DNA of 64,000 nt from Thermofilum sp. (GTDB taxonomy: Archaea > Thermoproteota > Thermoprotei > Thermofilales > Thermofilaceae): NCBI GenBank assembly GCA_020832965.1, contig JAJHRM010000002.1, positions 1 through 64,000 of the forward strand, in the 5' to 3' direction. Position numbers and translations under genes: made by a program. Positions 51,128-58,317 of this stretch are shown here, piece by piece; the stretch's first letter is position 1, and every line of letters starts with the position of its first letter. Below the pieces are notes generated by a model. That model was not told the DNA's origin, searched no databases, and saw only the letters and a list, made by a program, of their open reading frames with translations.

Positions 51128-51825
51128 CCCCAACGAACCCGGAGGAAATCTTCACAAAAGCGCTCTCTGAGAACCGGAAGCATTTATCGCTGCTCGAATC
51201 CTTCAGGATACTTGAGCACTACGGCTTGCCCCTTGCAAGATACATCTACGTACCGGCGGGAGCGGAAATTAAAAGTATAGGAAACTTGAGTTTCCCCGTA
51301 GTCCTCAAAGTAGACTCCCCAGACATTGTACACAAGACAGAGTTCGGAGCCGTAAAAGCAAACATAGAATCGCTGGACGAGTTAAAGGCTGCTGCGAAGC
51401 TAATGAGGCAGAGGATTATGGAGAAAGATCCAAGGGCGAGGATAAGTGGATACATAGTCCAGGAGCAGGTCTCGAACGCACACGAAGTTATAATTGGCGG
51501 GCTCAACGACGAGCAATTCGGCCCCGTAATCGCCTTCGGACTAGGAGGTATACTTGTAGAGGTGCTAAAAGACGTGGTCTTTGACATCGCCCCAATAACA
51601 CCAGAGCAGGCGCAAGAGCTGATTCGCAAGATAAAGGGGTACCAAGTACTTGAAGGCTACAGAGGCCTCCCCAGAGCAAATACAAAGCTACTCTCAGAAG
51701 TTTTAAGCAGAGCCTCTCAGATGTTCGCGGAAAACTCAAGCTACATCAAAGAAATGGACCTCAATCCCACTTTCATATCCTCAGAGTGGGTAAAAATCGC
51801 GGATGCAAGATTCACGCTAATTTAA
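51124..51825 (+). CDS. acdB: ADP-forming acyl-CoA synthetase, beta (ATP-grasp) subunit
   Basis: Beta subunit of the archaeal ADP-forming acetyl-CoA synthetase, which makes ATP from acyl-CoA. It has LLESFRILEHYGLPLARY, PVVLKVDSPDIVHKTEFGAV, the active loop GGLNDEQFGPVIAFGLGGIL and MDLNPTFI near the end. The 233-aa length matches the separate beta subunit. The alpha subunit (CoA-binding, with the phosphohistidine) is not adjacent. It overlaps the aminotransferase by four bases with a GTG start. Confidence 0.88.
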   Translation: MTPTNPEEIFTKALSENRKHLSLLESFRILEHYGLPLARYIYVPAGAEIKSIGNLSFPVVLKVDSPDIVHKTEFGAVKANIESLDELKAAAKLMRQRIMEKDPRARISGYIVQEQVSNAHEVIIGGLNDEQFGPVIAFGLGGILVEVLKDVVFDIAPITPEQAQELIRKIKGYQVLEGYRGLPRANTKLLSEVLSRASQMFAENSSYIKEMDLNPTFISSEWVKIADARFTLI

Positions 51826-52315
51826 AAATTACCAGCCAGAAACAGAACTCGAGATCTAAGAGTACATTGGCTGGCCAGGAGGACTGAAAAGTTGAAATAG
51901 CCATTTTCCGCATAAATTTTCGTGATGAAACGACGGTCTCTGGAGACGGTGAAGAGTCTTCTCGCAACTGATAGCGCGCCGCGCGCCTCACCTCAAGCCG
52001 CGCTATTGTATATTTGCTGTTAAAATTGCAGGCATCTAATCCCCCCTCACCCTAACTTTTCCAGTCAAAAGAACATTCATCAGTCCATTTTTCACCTTCT
52101 CAAGCTTGCCTCTTTCATTAATGTAAGCGCACGCTGTTCATGTTCTCCTCATTCTTCTCATGGTTGCTTTCGTATGCGCGCTCCAGTTAGGCAGAGATGG
52201 CGGCTTCGTTGCGCCGCACACTGTGCCGATGATCACCCTTCCCAGGGGGCGAGGGGGGCGCTAAACTTTTAGGCATGGACTTCGGTATATACGGAGATGC
52301 TTGAAGTGAGTCTAA
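51826..52315. other. Intergenic region with gene debris
   Basis: It holds ATAGCGCG (51973-51980) facing CGCGCTAT (52006-52013), a possible hairpin enclosing a GCGCGC tract. An HsdS C-terminal fragment is described separately. AGCGCACGC at 52126-52134 and GCGCGC at 52177-52182 follow. GGTATATACGG at 52284-52294 is the promoter of the next gene. The rest shows no coding signal. Confidence 0.5.
52035..52126 (-). pseudogene. C-terminal fragment of a type I restriction specificity subunit (HsdS-like)
   Basis: The reverse strand reads NERGKLEKVKNGLMNVLL then TGKVRVRGD and a stop. This is the usual end of HsdS (EKLKKGLMQDLLTGxVRV). Only some 28 codons remain, and the fragment starts immediately after a GCGTGCGC tract. 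It is a truncated leftover; no HsdR or HsdM lies beside it. Confidence 0.6.
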
Positions 52316-52978
52316 ATGTACTGGGTTCCCGGTAGTAAAGAGAATGAGATTAGGTCGATACTTAAATCTTATCTCTACAAGCACTTCGGCAATCTTTCGG
52401 AGCAAGAAGCAGAGTACTTGTTTAACATTGCTTACGCTGACTTTATCAACTATGTAGCTGTCACCAAGGATATCATCTTTGACGAAAATTATCAAGAGGA
52501 TACCCTCTCCGTCATTCAATACATGTACTTAAATCAGCCATCAGCCCTAATAAACACGCTCACCGAGTGGATTGAAGTTTGGTCGTGGAAGTGGAGGCAG
52601 AGAGTTAAGCTCGCTTTGAGAGACGAGGAGGATTCGCAGGCTAACGCGGAGGTTGAGAGAAAAGTCGGTGCAGTTCTCCCCTCGATCACGAGTCTTTTCA
52701 ATTGGTTAAAAAGGTACACTATTGGAGCGCTCGTAAGGCACGGAGAGGTTTGCTTTACTAGTTTGCTTGCGGAAACCATCGTCAAAGAGGTTCTCTTCAA
52801 ACCGCTCTCCTCCCAGGAAACGCATGAGGCACTACGCTTTATAAATGAAAACCCCGCCTTTATCATAAGCGAGATAACTAAGAAGGTGAGGGAGATCAGT
52901 ACGTATAAAGGCAACCTCGTCATAGTAAGGCTTAATCCGCTTTTCTTTGAAAATCAAAGAGGCGAGCCATTTGAGTGA
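52316..52978 (+). CDS. Hypothetical protein
   Basis: Not recognised; 220 aa, mostly helical, soluble (YLYKHFGNLSEQEAEYLFNI, WSWKWRQRVKLALRDEED). A TATA box GGTATATACGG ends about 25 bases before the ATG, so it is leaderless. Its stop overlaps the start of the DUF151 gene, so the two are translationally coupled and probably act together. Confidence 0.65.
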   Translation: MYWVPGSKENEIRSILKSYLYKHFGNLSEQEAEYLFNIAYADFINYVAVTKDIIFDENYQEDTLSVIQYMYLNQPSALINTLTEWIEVWSWKWRQRVKLALRDEEDSQANAEVERKVGAVLPSITSLFNWLKRYTIGALVRHGEVCFTSLLAETIVKEVLFKPLSSQETHEALRFINENPAFIISEITKKVREISTYKGNLVIVRLNPLFFENQRGEPFE

Positions 52979-53450
52979 AAAACAGGAAATAAGGTACTTG
53001 AAAGCAGAGATAGCCGGAATTTACCCCGTGAAAGTGAGACAAATAGGCGAAGAGCAAACAGTTTACCTCCTACTCCTGGAGACACCCGAGTGGAAAGAGA
53101 AGGCCCTACCAATAATCATAGGCGAAAGTGAGGGTTTCTCCATTCAAAGCGCCCTAGCAGGTCTCAAGTACGAGAGACCCCTCACACACGACCTCATCGT
53201 ATCTATACTCGAGGCCCTGGGAGTCGAAGTCGAAAAGGTATCCATAGATGCGCTCCTCAACAACTCAGTGTACACTGCCACCTTAGTTCTAAGGCGGGAG
53301 GTTGACGGCAGGCTTGAAGAAATAAGCATAGATACCAGGCCGAGCGACGGGATAGCAATTGCCGTTAGGACCGGCGCACCTATATACGTCGCAGATCACC
53401 TAGAAAAATACGCTAGAAGCATCGATGAAGTAGGAAATATAACATGGTGA
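52971..53450 (+). CDS. DUF151 / bifunctional nuclease family protein
   Basis: BFN-type protein with VYLLLLETPEWKEKALPIII, SIQSALAGLKYERPLTHDL and the conserved end IDTRPSDGIAIAVRTGAPIY. Some plant and bacterial members have nuclease activity; the archaeal role is unknown. TTG 52971 is chosen because it overlaps the upstream stop and follows GGCGAG; an earlier TTG at 52947 is possible. The stop TGA is immediately followed by a family B-like right end at 53451. Confidence 0.85.
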   Translation: MSEKQEIRYLKAEIAGIYPVKVRQIGEEQTVYLLLLETPEWKEKALPIIIGESEGFSIQSALAGLKYERPLTHDLIVSILEALGVEVEKVSIDALLNNSVYTATLVLRREVDGRLEEISIDTRPSDGIAIAVRTGAPIYVADHLEKYARSIDEVGNITW

Positions 53451-53500
53451 GCACACGCTACCCCCCCATCTCCGCCTCGTTGCAGTTACCCTCCGCGCGA
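53451..53500 (-). mobile_element. Degraded TnpB-element right end (A/B type)
   Basis: The reverse strand reads CAACGAGGCGGAGATG, then GGGGTAGCGTGTGC, closest to the B3 right end (ACAAGGCGGAGATGAGGGTG). Upstream matches are not clear. It abuts the stop codon of the DUF151 gene. The remaining gap to xerA has GCGCGC tracts near 53595 and 53618. Confidence 0.45.
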
Positions 53501-53666
53501 CCCCCTTCTAGCTTTGTGGGAGGGTGGGTTTTCCGCGAGCTCGAGTAGCCTGTGTATTACTGGTCCTTTGGGCTATATGCCTCTTTTTCTGCAGCGCGCT
53601 CAGATGCATTTAGGGCAGCGCGCGCCCTGCAAAATTTAAAAACAAGAAGCAGCAAAATAATGAGCC

Positions 53667-54569
53667 ATGAGCCGCAGAAGCTTAACGAGCGTGCGCGTAG
53701 GCGAAAAGGTAAGCTCCCCCGTTTTAAGTAAGAGCAACGCGGAGCTCATTGGATTATACATTTCACACTTAATAGCTAGGAATAGATCTGAGGGGACAAT
53801 TAAGACCTTCAAAAGCATCCTGCAGGAATTCCTGGGTTTCCTTGGTGATAAGCACGTGAGCCAAGTCACATTCTACGACATAGACCTCTTCCTGGCAGCC
53901 CTCCGCAAGAAGGGCTGGAAGAAGGACAGCATTTACACGGCGGCAGTTGCCGTAAAGAGGTTTCTAGAGTTTCTCGGCTTGAGGGATAACCTAGCTGGAT
54001 TCGAGCTGCCGAAGCGCGAAAAAAGGCTTCCCAAATACCTAGAACTAGAGGAAGTCTTCAGGATGGTAAACGCGGCTGATAACCTCAGAGACCGTTTACT
54101 CGTCCTACTACTCTTCACTACGGGTCTCAGGGTTAATGAATTAGTATCAGTAAGGGTGGCTGAAGTCGACGTGGAGAGGAGAACTATCCGGGTAAGAGGC
54201 AAGGGTGCAAAAGAAAGAATTGTTTACTTTCCGGAGTTCGTTCAGCCCGTACTCGCAGAGTACATGAAAATGATTAACTCTGAGTGGCTCTTCCCATCGG
54301 AGACCTCCAGCCACATCCACTACACGACGGTTGAGAGAGTCCTGAAACGGCTAAAGAAGAAGGCTGGCATAGATAAAAGGGTCACCCCCCACACTCTTAG
54401 GCACTCCTTTGCTACCCTGAGCTTGGCCGCGGGGCTTGATATAAGGGAAATCCAAGAGCTCCTAGGGCACTCGAGCCTCAACACGACGCAGATATATACA
54501 CACGTGTCGAGAGAGAGGCTTAAAACCGACTATGAGAGCATGTGGGAAAAACTGCTCAAAAAAGCATGA
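53667..54569 (+). CDS. xerA: Tyrosine recombinase XerA
   Basis: Site-specific recombinase that resolves chromosome dimers at dif in archaea. An N-terminal SAM-like DNA-binding domain leads to the catalytic residues: Arg in TTGLRVNELVSV, Lys in GKGAKERIVYF, HxxR in HTLRHSFATL, His in LLGHSSLNTTQIY and the nucleophilic Tyr in IYTHVSRERL. Length is 300 aa. AAATTTAAAAAC at 53633-53644 is the TATA box. No dif-like site could be identified by eye next to it. It is an unlikely transposase for the GCGCGC elements. Confidence 0.9.
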   Translation: MSRRSLTSVRVGEKVSSPVLSKSNAELIGLYISHLIARNRSEGTIKTFKSILQEFLGFLGDKHVSQVTFYDIDLFLAALRKKGWKKDSIYTAAVAVKRFLEFLGLRDNLAGFELPKREKRLPKYLELEEVFRMVNAADNLRDRLLVLLLFTTGLRVNELVSVRVAEVDVERRTIRVRGKGAKERIVYFPEFVQPVLAEYMKMINSEWLFPSETSSHIHYTTVERVLKRLKKKAGIDKRVTPHTLRHSFATLSLAAGLDIREIQELLGHSSLNTTQIYTHVSRERLKTDYESMWEKLLKKA

Positions 54570-54616
54570 ATGATTTTGTCAAAGTTTTCCTAGCTGGCTG
54601 CGGCTTCCACTGCGGG

Positions 54617-55192
54617 TCAAACAGACAGGGGCTGACCTCGCAGCTCTACCTCAAGTTTTGAAATCAAGTCATTCAGCTTCACCACCTCAGCACCAGCATA
54701 GTTCTTCATGTAGTCCAGACCCACCTTGTGCCAGTAATCGCTAAACGCGGCAACACACTCCTCGGGCACGATCACAGAGTATCCCCTATAGAAAGCCCCC
54801 ATAACAGTCTGCAGCACGCACAGATGCGTGTGGATCCCCGTTACTATTAAGGTTTGCACGCCCAACTCACGAAGCAGGATGTCTAGGTCAGTAAACATGA
54901 AAGCGTCGTAACGCCTCTTCCCAACTACGTAGTCCCTCTCGCTTGGGGTGAGCTCTGATACTATCCTGGAATCAGGCGAACCCCTAATTGCGTGCGGACC
55001 CCAAAGCCTGAGCTCGTAGTCTACATCCGGGTAGTGCTGATCAATTGTATGGATGACCGGTATTCCTTTCCCGCGTGCAAACAGGATAAGCCTCTTAATT
55101 GGCTCGATTATCTTTTCAGCATTTTCCGCGCGTAGGCGGCCTCTGACAAACTCTTCCAACATGTCAACTACAAGAACAGCGTACCTGGGCAT
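54617..55192 (-). CDS. Isochorismatase family hydrolase (nicotinamidase-like)
   Basis: Cysteine hydrolase with the Asp of the triad in VLVVDMLEEFV, the Lys in VGKRRYDAF and the Cys in THLCVLQTVMGAFYRGY after a cis-peptide-type VTGIHTH. Metal-binding Asp/His in IDQHYPDVDYEL fit nicotinamidase, but the specificity is not certain. Length is 191 aa. ACTTTAAATACGG (reverse, 55217-55229) is the promoter. A solo family A element lies 56 bases upstream, pointing at this gene. Confidence 0.85.
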   Translation of the reverse strand: MPRYAVLVVDMLEEFVRGRLRAENAEKIIEPIKRLILFARGKGIPVIHTIDQHYPDVDYELRLWGPHAIRGSPDSRIVSELTPSERDYVVGKRRYDAFMFTDLDILLRELGVQTLIVTGIHTHLCVLQTVMGAFYRGYSVIVPEECVAAFSDYWHKVGLDYMKNYAGAEVVKLNDLISKLEVELRGQPLSV

Positions 55193-55247
55193 CGCTAAAT
55201 AATCCTCCTAGCTCCGTATTTAAAGTTTTGGGCTTTTTCGCGTGCCA

Positions 55248-55343
55248 GCGCGTGTGCCACCTGCTACCTCTTCGTAGTGCAGGGTTATGGGTTTTACTCC
55301 GCTGGGTGTCGCTAGGAAGCTCTTTACGTGCATCGTAGCGCGC
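55248..55343 (-). mobile_element. Solo family A element, 96 bp (A55)
   Basis: Reverse strand: GCGCGC, ATG, then the TnpB C-terminus HVKSFLATPSGVKPITLHYE, the stem CCTGCACTACGAAGAGGTAG and AGGTGGCACACGCGC. The loop differs from other copies. It is the shortest copy that keeps codons. No flanking repeat was found. Confidence 0.68.
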
Positions 55344-55346
55344 CCT

Positions 55347-55509
55347 TCAAGCCTCACCCACCTTTCTCAGTGTTTCGTTGAGGTTCCTCGCACCGAGCGC
55401 CTCCTTGATCTCCAGGTACTCGGGAACCACCTTCGCGAGCTCCCTCGCAATCTCGATGTCATCGTCAACATCACCCTTCTTGAAGAAGGGACGCCTTCTA
55501 CGGTGGTTA
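55347..55509 (-). pseudogene. C-terminal gene fragment starting at a GCGCGC tract
   Basis: The reverse strand reads FFKKGDVDDDIEIARELAKV, then VPEYLEIKEALGARNLNETL and RKVGEA with a stop four bases before element A55. The codon use is genuine but the family is not recognised. The N-terminal part is cut off at GCGCGCGC (55510-55517). It may derive from a small helical protein. Confidence 0.4.
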
Positions 55510-55517
55510 GCGCGCGC

Positions 55518-55631
55518 CAGGGCTACGAGGACGCGCTAGTGGAGATAAGGGATAAGCTGGGGAGGATAGAGCGCATGCTTTCCGGCCTTAGCACAGTGAG
55601 GATAGAGAGTGCCTCTGGAAAAGCGAGCTAA
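55518..55631 (+). pseudogene. C-terminal gene fragment starting at the same GCGCGC tract, opposite strand
   Basis: Reads QGYEDALVEIRDKLGRIERM, LSGLSTVRIESASGKAS and stop; a coiled-coil-like tail of an unknown protein. It diverges from the fragment at 55347 with only the GCGCGCGC tract between them. Each fragment has lost its N-terminal part at that tract. Confidence 0.4.
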
Positions 55632-55664
55632 CGAGCTACGCGAGGGACAACCCATGGCGCACGT

Positions 55665-55970
55665 TTACTCAGGCCTTAAGACAACCTCTTTCGGAGTTAG
55701 TTCGTCGTCGAGTTTTTTAAGGAGCTTTGCCACCCTCAGACCTTTTTCTGTCAGCTTCAGGATTCTGTTAGCGGGGCTGCCCTTCCTGTCGTCCTCTATC
55801 AAGCCTAGAGAGAGAAGCTTATCAACGTTGTGATAAATGGAAGTGGTTGAAAGCTTAGTTGATGGACGTAGATCACTAATCTTTTTTTCGCCCTCTAAAA
55901 GCGATAAGAGGATCAAGTCTGCCTCAGTGAAGATAACCCTTTTATCAGTACTTTTATTCACCCCCTCCAC
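55665..55970 (-). CDS. Winged-helix transcriptional regulator
   Basis: 101 aa with a DNA-binding wHTH: EADLILLSLLEGEKKISDLR, TKLSTTSIYHNVDKLLSLGL, then the wing IEDDRKGSPANRILKLTEKG. It resembles the MarR/PadR/ArsR-type archaeal regulators and is likely a dimer. It is divergent from the tRNA-binding protein gene at 56031 with a 60-base spacer, which it may control. Confidence 0.75.
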   Translation of the reverse strand: MEGVNKSTDKRVIFTEADLILLSLLEGEKKISDLRPSTKLSTTSIYHNVDKLLSLGLIEDDRKGSPANRILKLTEKGLRVAKLLKKLDDELTPKEVVLRPE

Positions 55971-56030
55971 CTAAATCAGTAATTGAACAGCTCAGAAATA
56001 AACATTAACCCCCCGGTAGAATTAAACCAC

Positions 56031-56357
56031 ATGTCGCAGGTAACAATAAATGACTTCCAGCGTCTAGATATAAGGGTAGGAAGAGTGATTTCAGCGGAAC
56101 CGATTAAGCGTAGCGAGAAACTTTTACTCCTAAAAATCGACATCGGGTCCGAGCTGAGACAAATTATTGCTGGCATTGCACAGTACTATAAGCCGGAGGA
56201 ATTAGTGGGGAAAGAAGTTGTTGTTCTCGCGAATCTACAGCCGAGAACAATAATGGGCTTCGTCTCCCAAGGAATGTTGCTAGCCGCAGTGGAGGACGAT
56301 AAACCAGTTTTAATAATCCCGGACAGAGAGGTGAGAGTGGGGTCCAGGGTTACGTAA
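56031..56357 (+). CDS. tRNA-binding OB-fold protein (MetRS beta-like)
   Basis: EMAP/Trbp111-type OB fold: DFQRLDIRVGRVISAEPI, KLLLLKIDIG, AGIAQYYKPEELVGKEVVVL, ANLQPRTIMGFVSQGMLLAA. In archaea such proteins bind tRNA and may associate with methionyl-tRNA synthetase. ATG 56031 is preferred over TTG 55983, since the 16 residues before it are not part of the fold. Length is 108 aa. Confidence 0.87.
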   Translation: MSQVTINDFQRLDIRVGRVISAEPIKRSEKLLLLKIDIGSELRQIIAGIAQYYKPEELVGKEVVVLANLQPRTIMGFVSQGMLLAAVEDDKPVLIIPDREVRVGSRVT

Positions 56358-56390
56358 AAAAGGTTAAGGTAGAAAAAGGTTATAGATTTT

Positions 56391-56639
56391 TTACCTGAGT
56401 CCAACCATCAATCCTCCGCTAATCTTTTGGGCATTGAGTTCCCGGTAGCTAGTTAAAAGCTTCCTGATAGCTTCTCTTATAGCGTCGCTTCTATTCTGGA
56501 AGTAGCCTTTCTGGATCAACTCATCCAGTGCATCAATTAAACCCACTGGCAACTTGACACTTACAATCTTTGTTATCGAGGTGTAATCGCCCCTATCCGT
56601 CACGTAAAAGCTCTTCGGTAATTCTGGTCTTTGCGTCAT
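56391..56639 (-). CDS. Ribbon-helix-helix (CopG-like) protein
   Basis: A short DNA-binding protein: SITKIVSVKLPVGLIDALDE, LIQKGYFQNRSDAIREAIRK. This is a typical RHH with the NRSDAIREAIR helix. ATG 56639 is chosen over 56687, whose extra residues are Trp/Leu-rich and atypical. It is adjacent and convergent to the tRNA-binding protein; no toxin gene is visible, so it is probably a regulator rather than an antitoxin. Confidence 0.7.
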   Translation of the reverse strand: MTQRPELPKSFYVTDRGDYTSITKIVSVKLPVGLIDALDELIQKGYFQNRSDAIREAIRKLLTSYRELNAQKISGGLMVGLR

Positions 56640-56765
56640 CAACCAGCCAATGACCCACCACGTTAATAACCTGTTCAAACTACACATCGCTGATATCTGT
56701 GGGACAAATTAGAATAAGGCAGCAAAACGTTAATTTTAACCTAAAAAAGAATTCCAAGGATCAGG

Positions 56766-57503
56766 ATGTCGAGCAGCGACAAGGAAGTATTGGAGAGGAA
56801 GGCAAGCATACGAAAGCGGGTGTGGGGGAAGCTGGAGTCACTTGAGCTTGTAACTGCGCCTAGACCCTGCTACGGGAAAATCCCCGCCTTCGTGGGCTTA
56901 CGCAATGCGACACAGAGGATAACGAAGATTGACGCATTCAGAAATGCCAATACAGTTTACACTACGCCGGATGTATCCACGAGGATTCTCAGAGAGGAAG
57001 CACTCAGGCATGGAAAAACCCTAGTAATATCCCTCCCTGGGCTTAGAGGTTACATACTCCTCCCGCCCTCCCAGCTGAAGGCTTCGGAAATCAGGTATGC
57101 ATCATCTATCAAAGGAGCACTCCGTAAAGGAACGAAGCTACCAATCCTCGAAGACGTTAAAGTAGACCTAATTGTGCTCGGGAGCGTGGCTGTTAATAGT
57201 GATGGTGCCCGTCTAGGCAGAGGCGACGGCTACTATGACCTGGAGTACGCGATTCTCAGGGAAACCTACGCAGCAACAGAACAAACCCCCATCGCAACGC
57301 TTGTTCACGATATGCAGATAGTCGAGGAGTCTATACCAATGCTCATGCACGACGTGCCAGTTGACATAATTGCATCCCCTACAAAAATGATAAGAGTGGG
57401 CAGCAGCAAGTATAGGAAGCCTCCAGGAATAATATGGGACATGTTGCCGATAAACTTCATAAAGTCGGCACTCATCCTCAAGAAGTTATTCGGATTGACT
57501 TAG
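56766..57503 (+). CDS. 5-formyltetrahydrofolate cyclo-ligase family protein
   Basis: MTHFS-fold protein of 245 aa. The hallmark GRGDGYYDLEYAIL and the surrounding VDLIVLGSVAVNSDGARLG are present, along with RKASIRKRVW at the N-terminus. The archaeal members may act on other folate-like pterins, so substrate is uncertain. The stop codon TAG at 57501-57503 uses the first G of the GCGCGCGC tract of element A57, so the stop is formed at the junction. Confidence 0.82.
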   Translation: MSSSDKEVLERKASIRKRVWGKLESLELVTAPRPCYGKIPAFVGLRNATQRITKIDAFRNANTVYTTPDVSTRILREEALRHGKTLVISLPGLRGYILLPPSQLKASEIRYASSIKGALRKGTKLPILEDVKVDLIVLGSVAVNSDGARLGRGDGYYDLEYAILRETYAATEQTPIATLVHDMQIVEESIPMLMHDVPVDIIASPTKMIRVGSSKYRKPPGIIWDMLPINFIKSALILKKLFGLT

Positions 57504-57647
57504 CGCGCGCCAGTCGTCGCCCGCCTTTTTCGCGGGGTCGGTAACCGCCAGGCTCTTGTTTGACCGGCTTAATCCCTTTGGGGCAGCTATAGAGCGTTTT
57601 GTCTTGAACGATGTAGGTATTTACCCCTTCGCGTCTGGGGTGCGCGC
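57503..57647 (-). mobile_element. Solo family A element, diverged (A57)
   Basis: The reverse strand starts at GCGCGC (57642-57647). A frame contains TKRSIAAPKGLSR, similar to TKSFIVTPSRV of other copies, then CCCCGCGAAAAAGGCGGGCG and ACTGGCGCGCGC. ACAAAACGCTCTATAG takes the place of the promoter box. No flanking repeat was found. Confidence 0.55.
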
Positions 57648-57661
57648 TTAGGGGCGCGTAC

Positions 57662-58222
57662 TCACATCACTCTCACGATTCCCGGGTGCGAGTAATTTAG
57701 TTCTAGACAACATTTCGGGCAGAAGAAGGCTGGTTTTGCGTCAACATCGTAAACGGAGTTGCTAAATCGCATAACGCAGTTCTCCCGGCAGTGCTCTAGG
57801 CCAAGAGCATGCCCCAGCTCGTGCAGGCTTTCCTTTAAGATGCGCAAGCGGTAAAGCTCCTCCGAGTAAAGCTCCCCATAAAACAGGGGGTTCAATCTCT
57901 CCGTGAAGACTACTCCTCCCCACCCATTCCTCGCTACTCCGAAAACAAAGTTTAATCCCCTAACATAGCCGTCAGCGCCGAGTACGACTAGTATGCGCTG
58001 AGTCGGCGCAACACCCATTTTCTCAATTAAGGCCTCCAAGAGCAGCTCAGCATTGACTTGGTCTCGCTCCTCATCAAGAAATCTGAGAACGTATCCAGGC
58101 GTCACTTCCTTGAAATTCACAGTCACAGCGACGTTCAGGGCTTTCTCTATTCTCTCTTTAAGCCAAAGCGCCTTGTCCACCTCTATATTTGCAGCATAGA
58201 TCCTAACGTGATACTCTCTCAT
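57662..58222 (-). CDS. amzA: Archaemetzincin (peptidase M54)
   Basis: Zinc metallopeptidase with the extended motif HELGHALGLEH followed by CRENCVMRFSNSVYDVD and a second zinc-type CPKCC. This is exactly the archaemetzincin layout (HExxHxxGxxHC-x4-CxM, then CxxC). Length is 186 aa. It is probably cytoplasmic; substrate unknown. The start has no Shine-Dalgarno sequence and the promoter is not clear. Confidence 0.92.
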   Translation of the reverse strand: MREYHVRIYAANIEVDKALWLKERIEKALNVAVTVNFKEVTPGYVLRFLDEERDQVNAELLLEALIEKMGVAPTQRILVVLGADGYVRGLNFVFGVARNGWGGVVFTERLNPLFYGELYSEELYRLRILKESLHELGHALGLEHCRENCVMRFSNSVYDVDAKPAFFCPKCCLELNYSHPGIVRVM

Positions 58223-58317
58223 TCGGCACCACTGTAATACAATTGTACTTAGGAAGAGTTTACCTAAATTTCTATCCGTTTCAAAGAAATACTAAACCGG
58301 GGACGTAGGTCACTGCA

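Noticed and set aside
53451..53666. dif site next to xerA
   Set aside because: No 28-bp partly palindromic site of the archaeal dif type could be seen in the gap.
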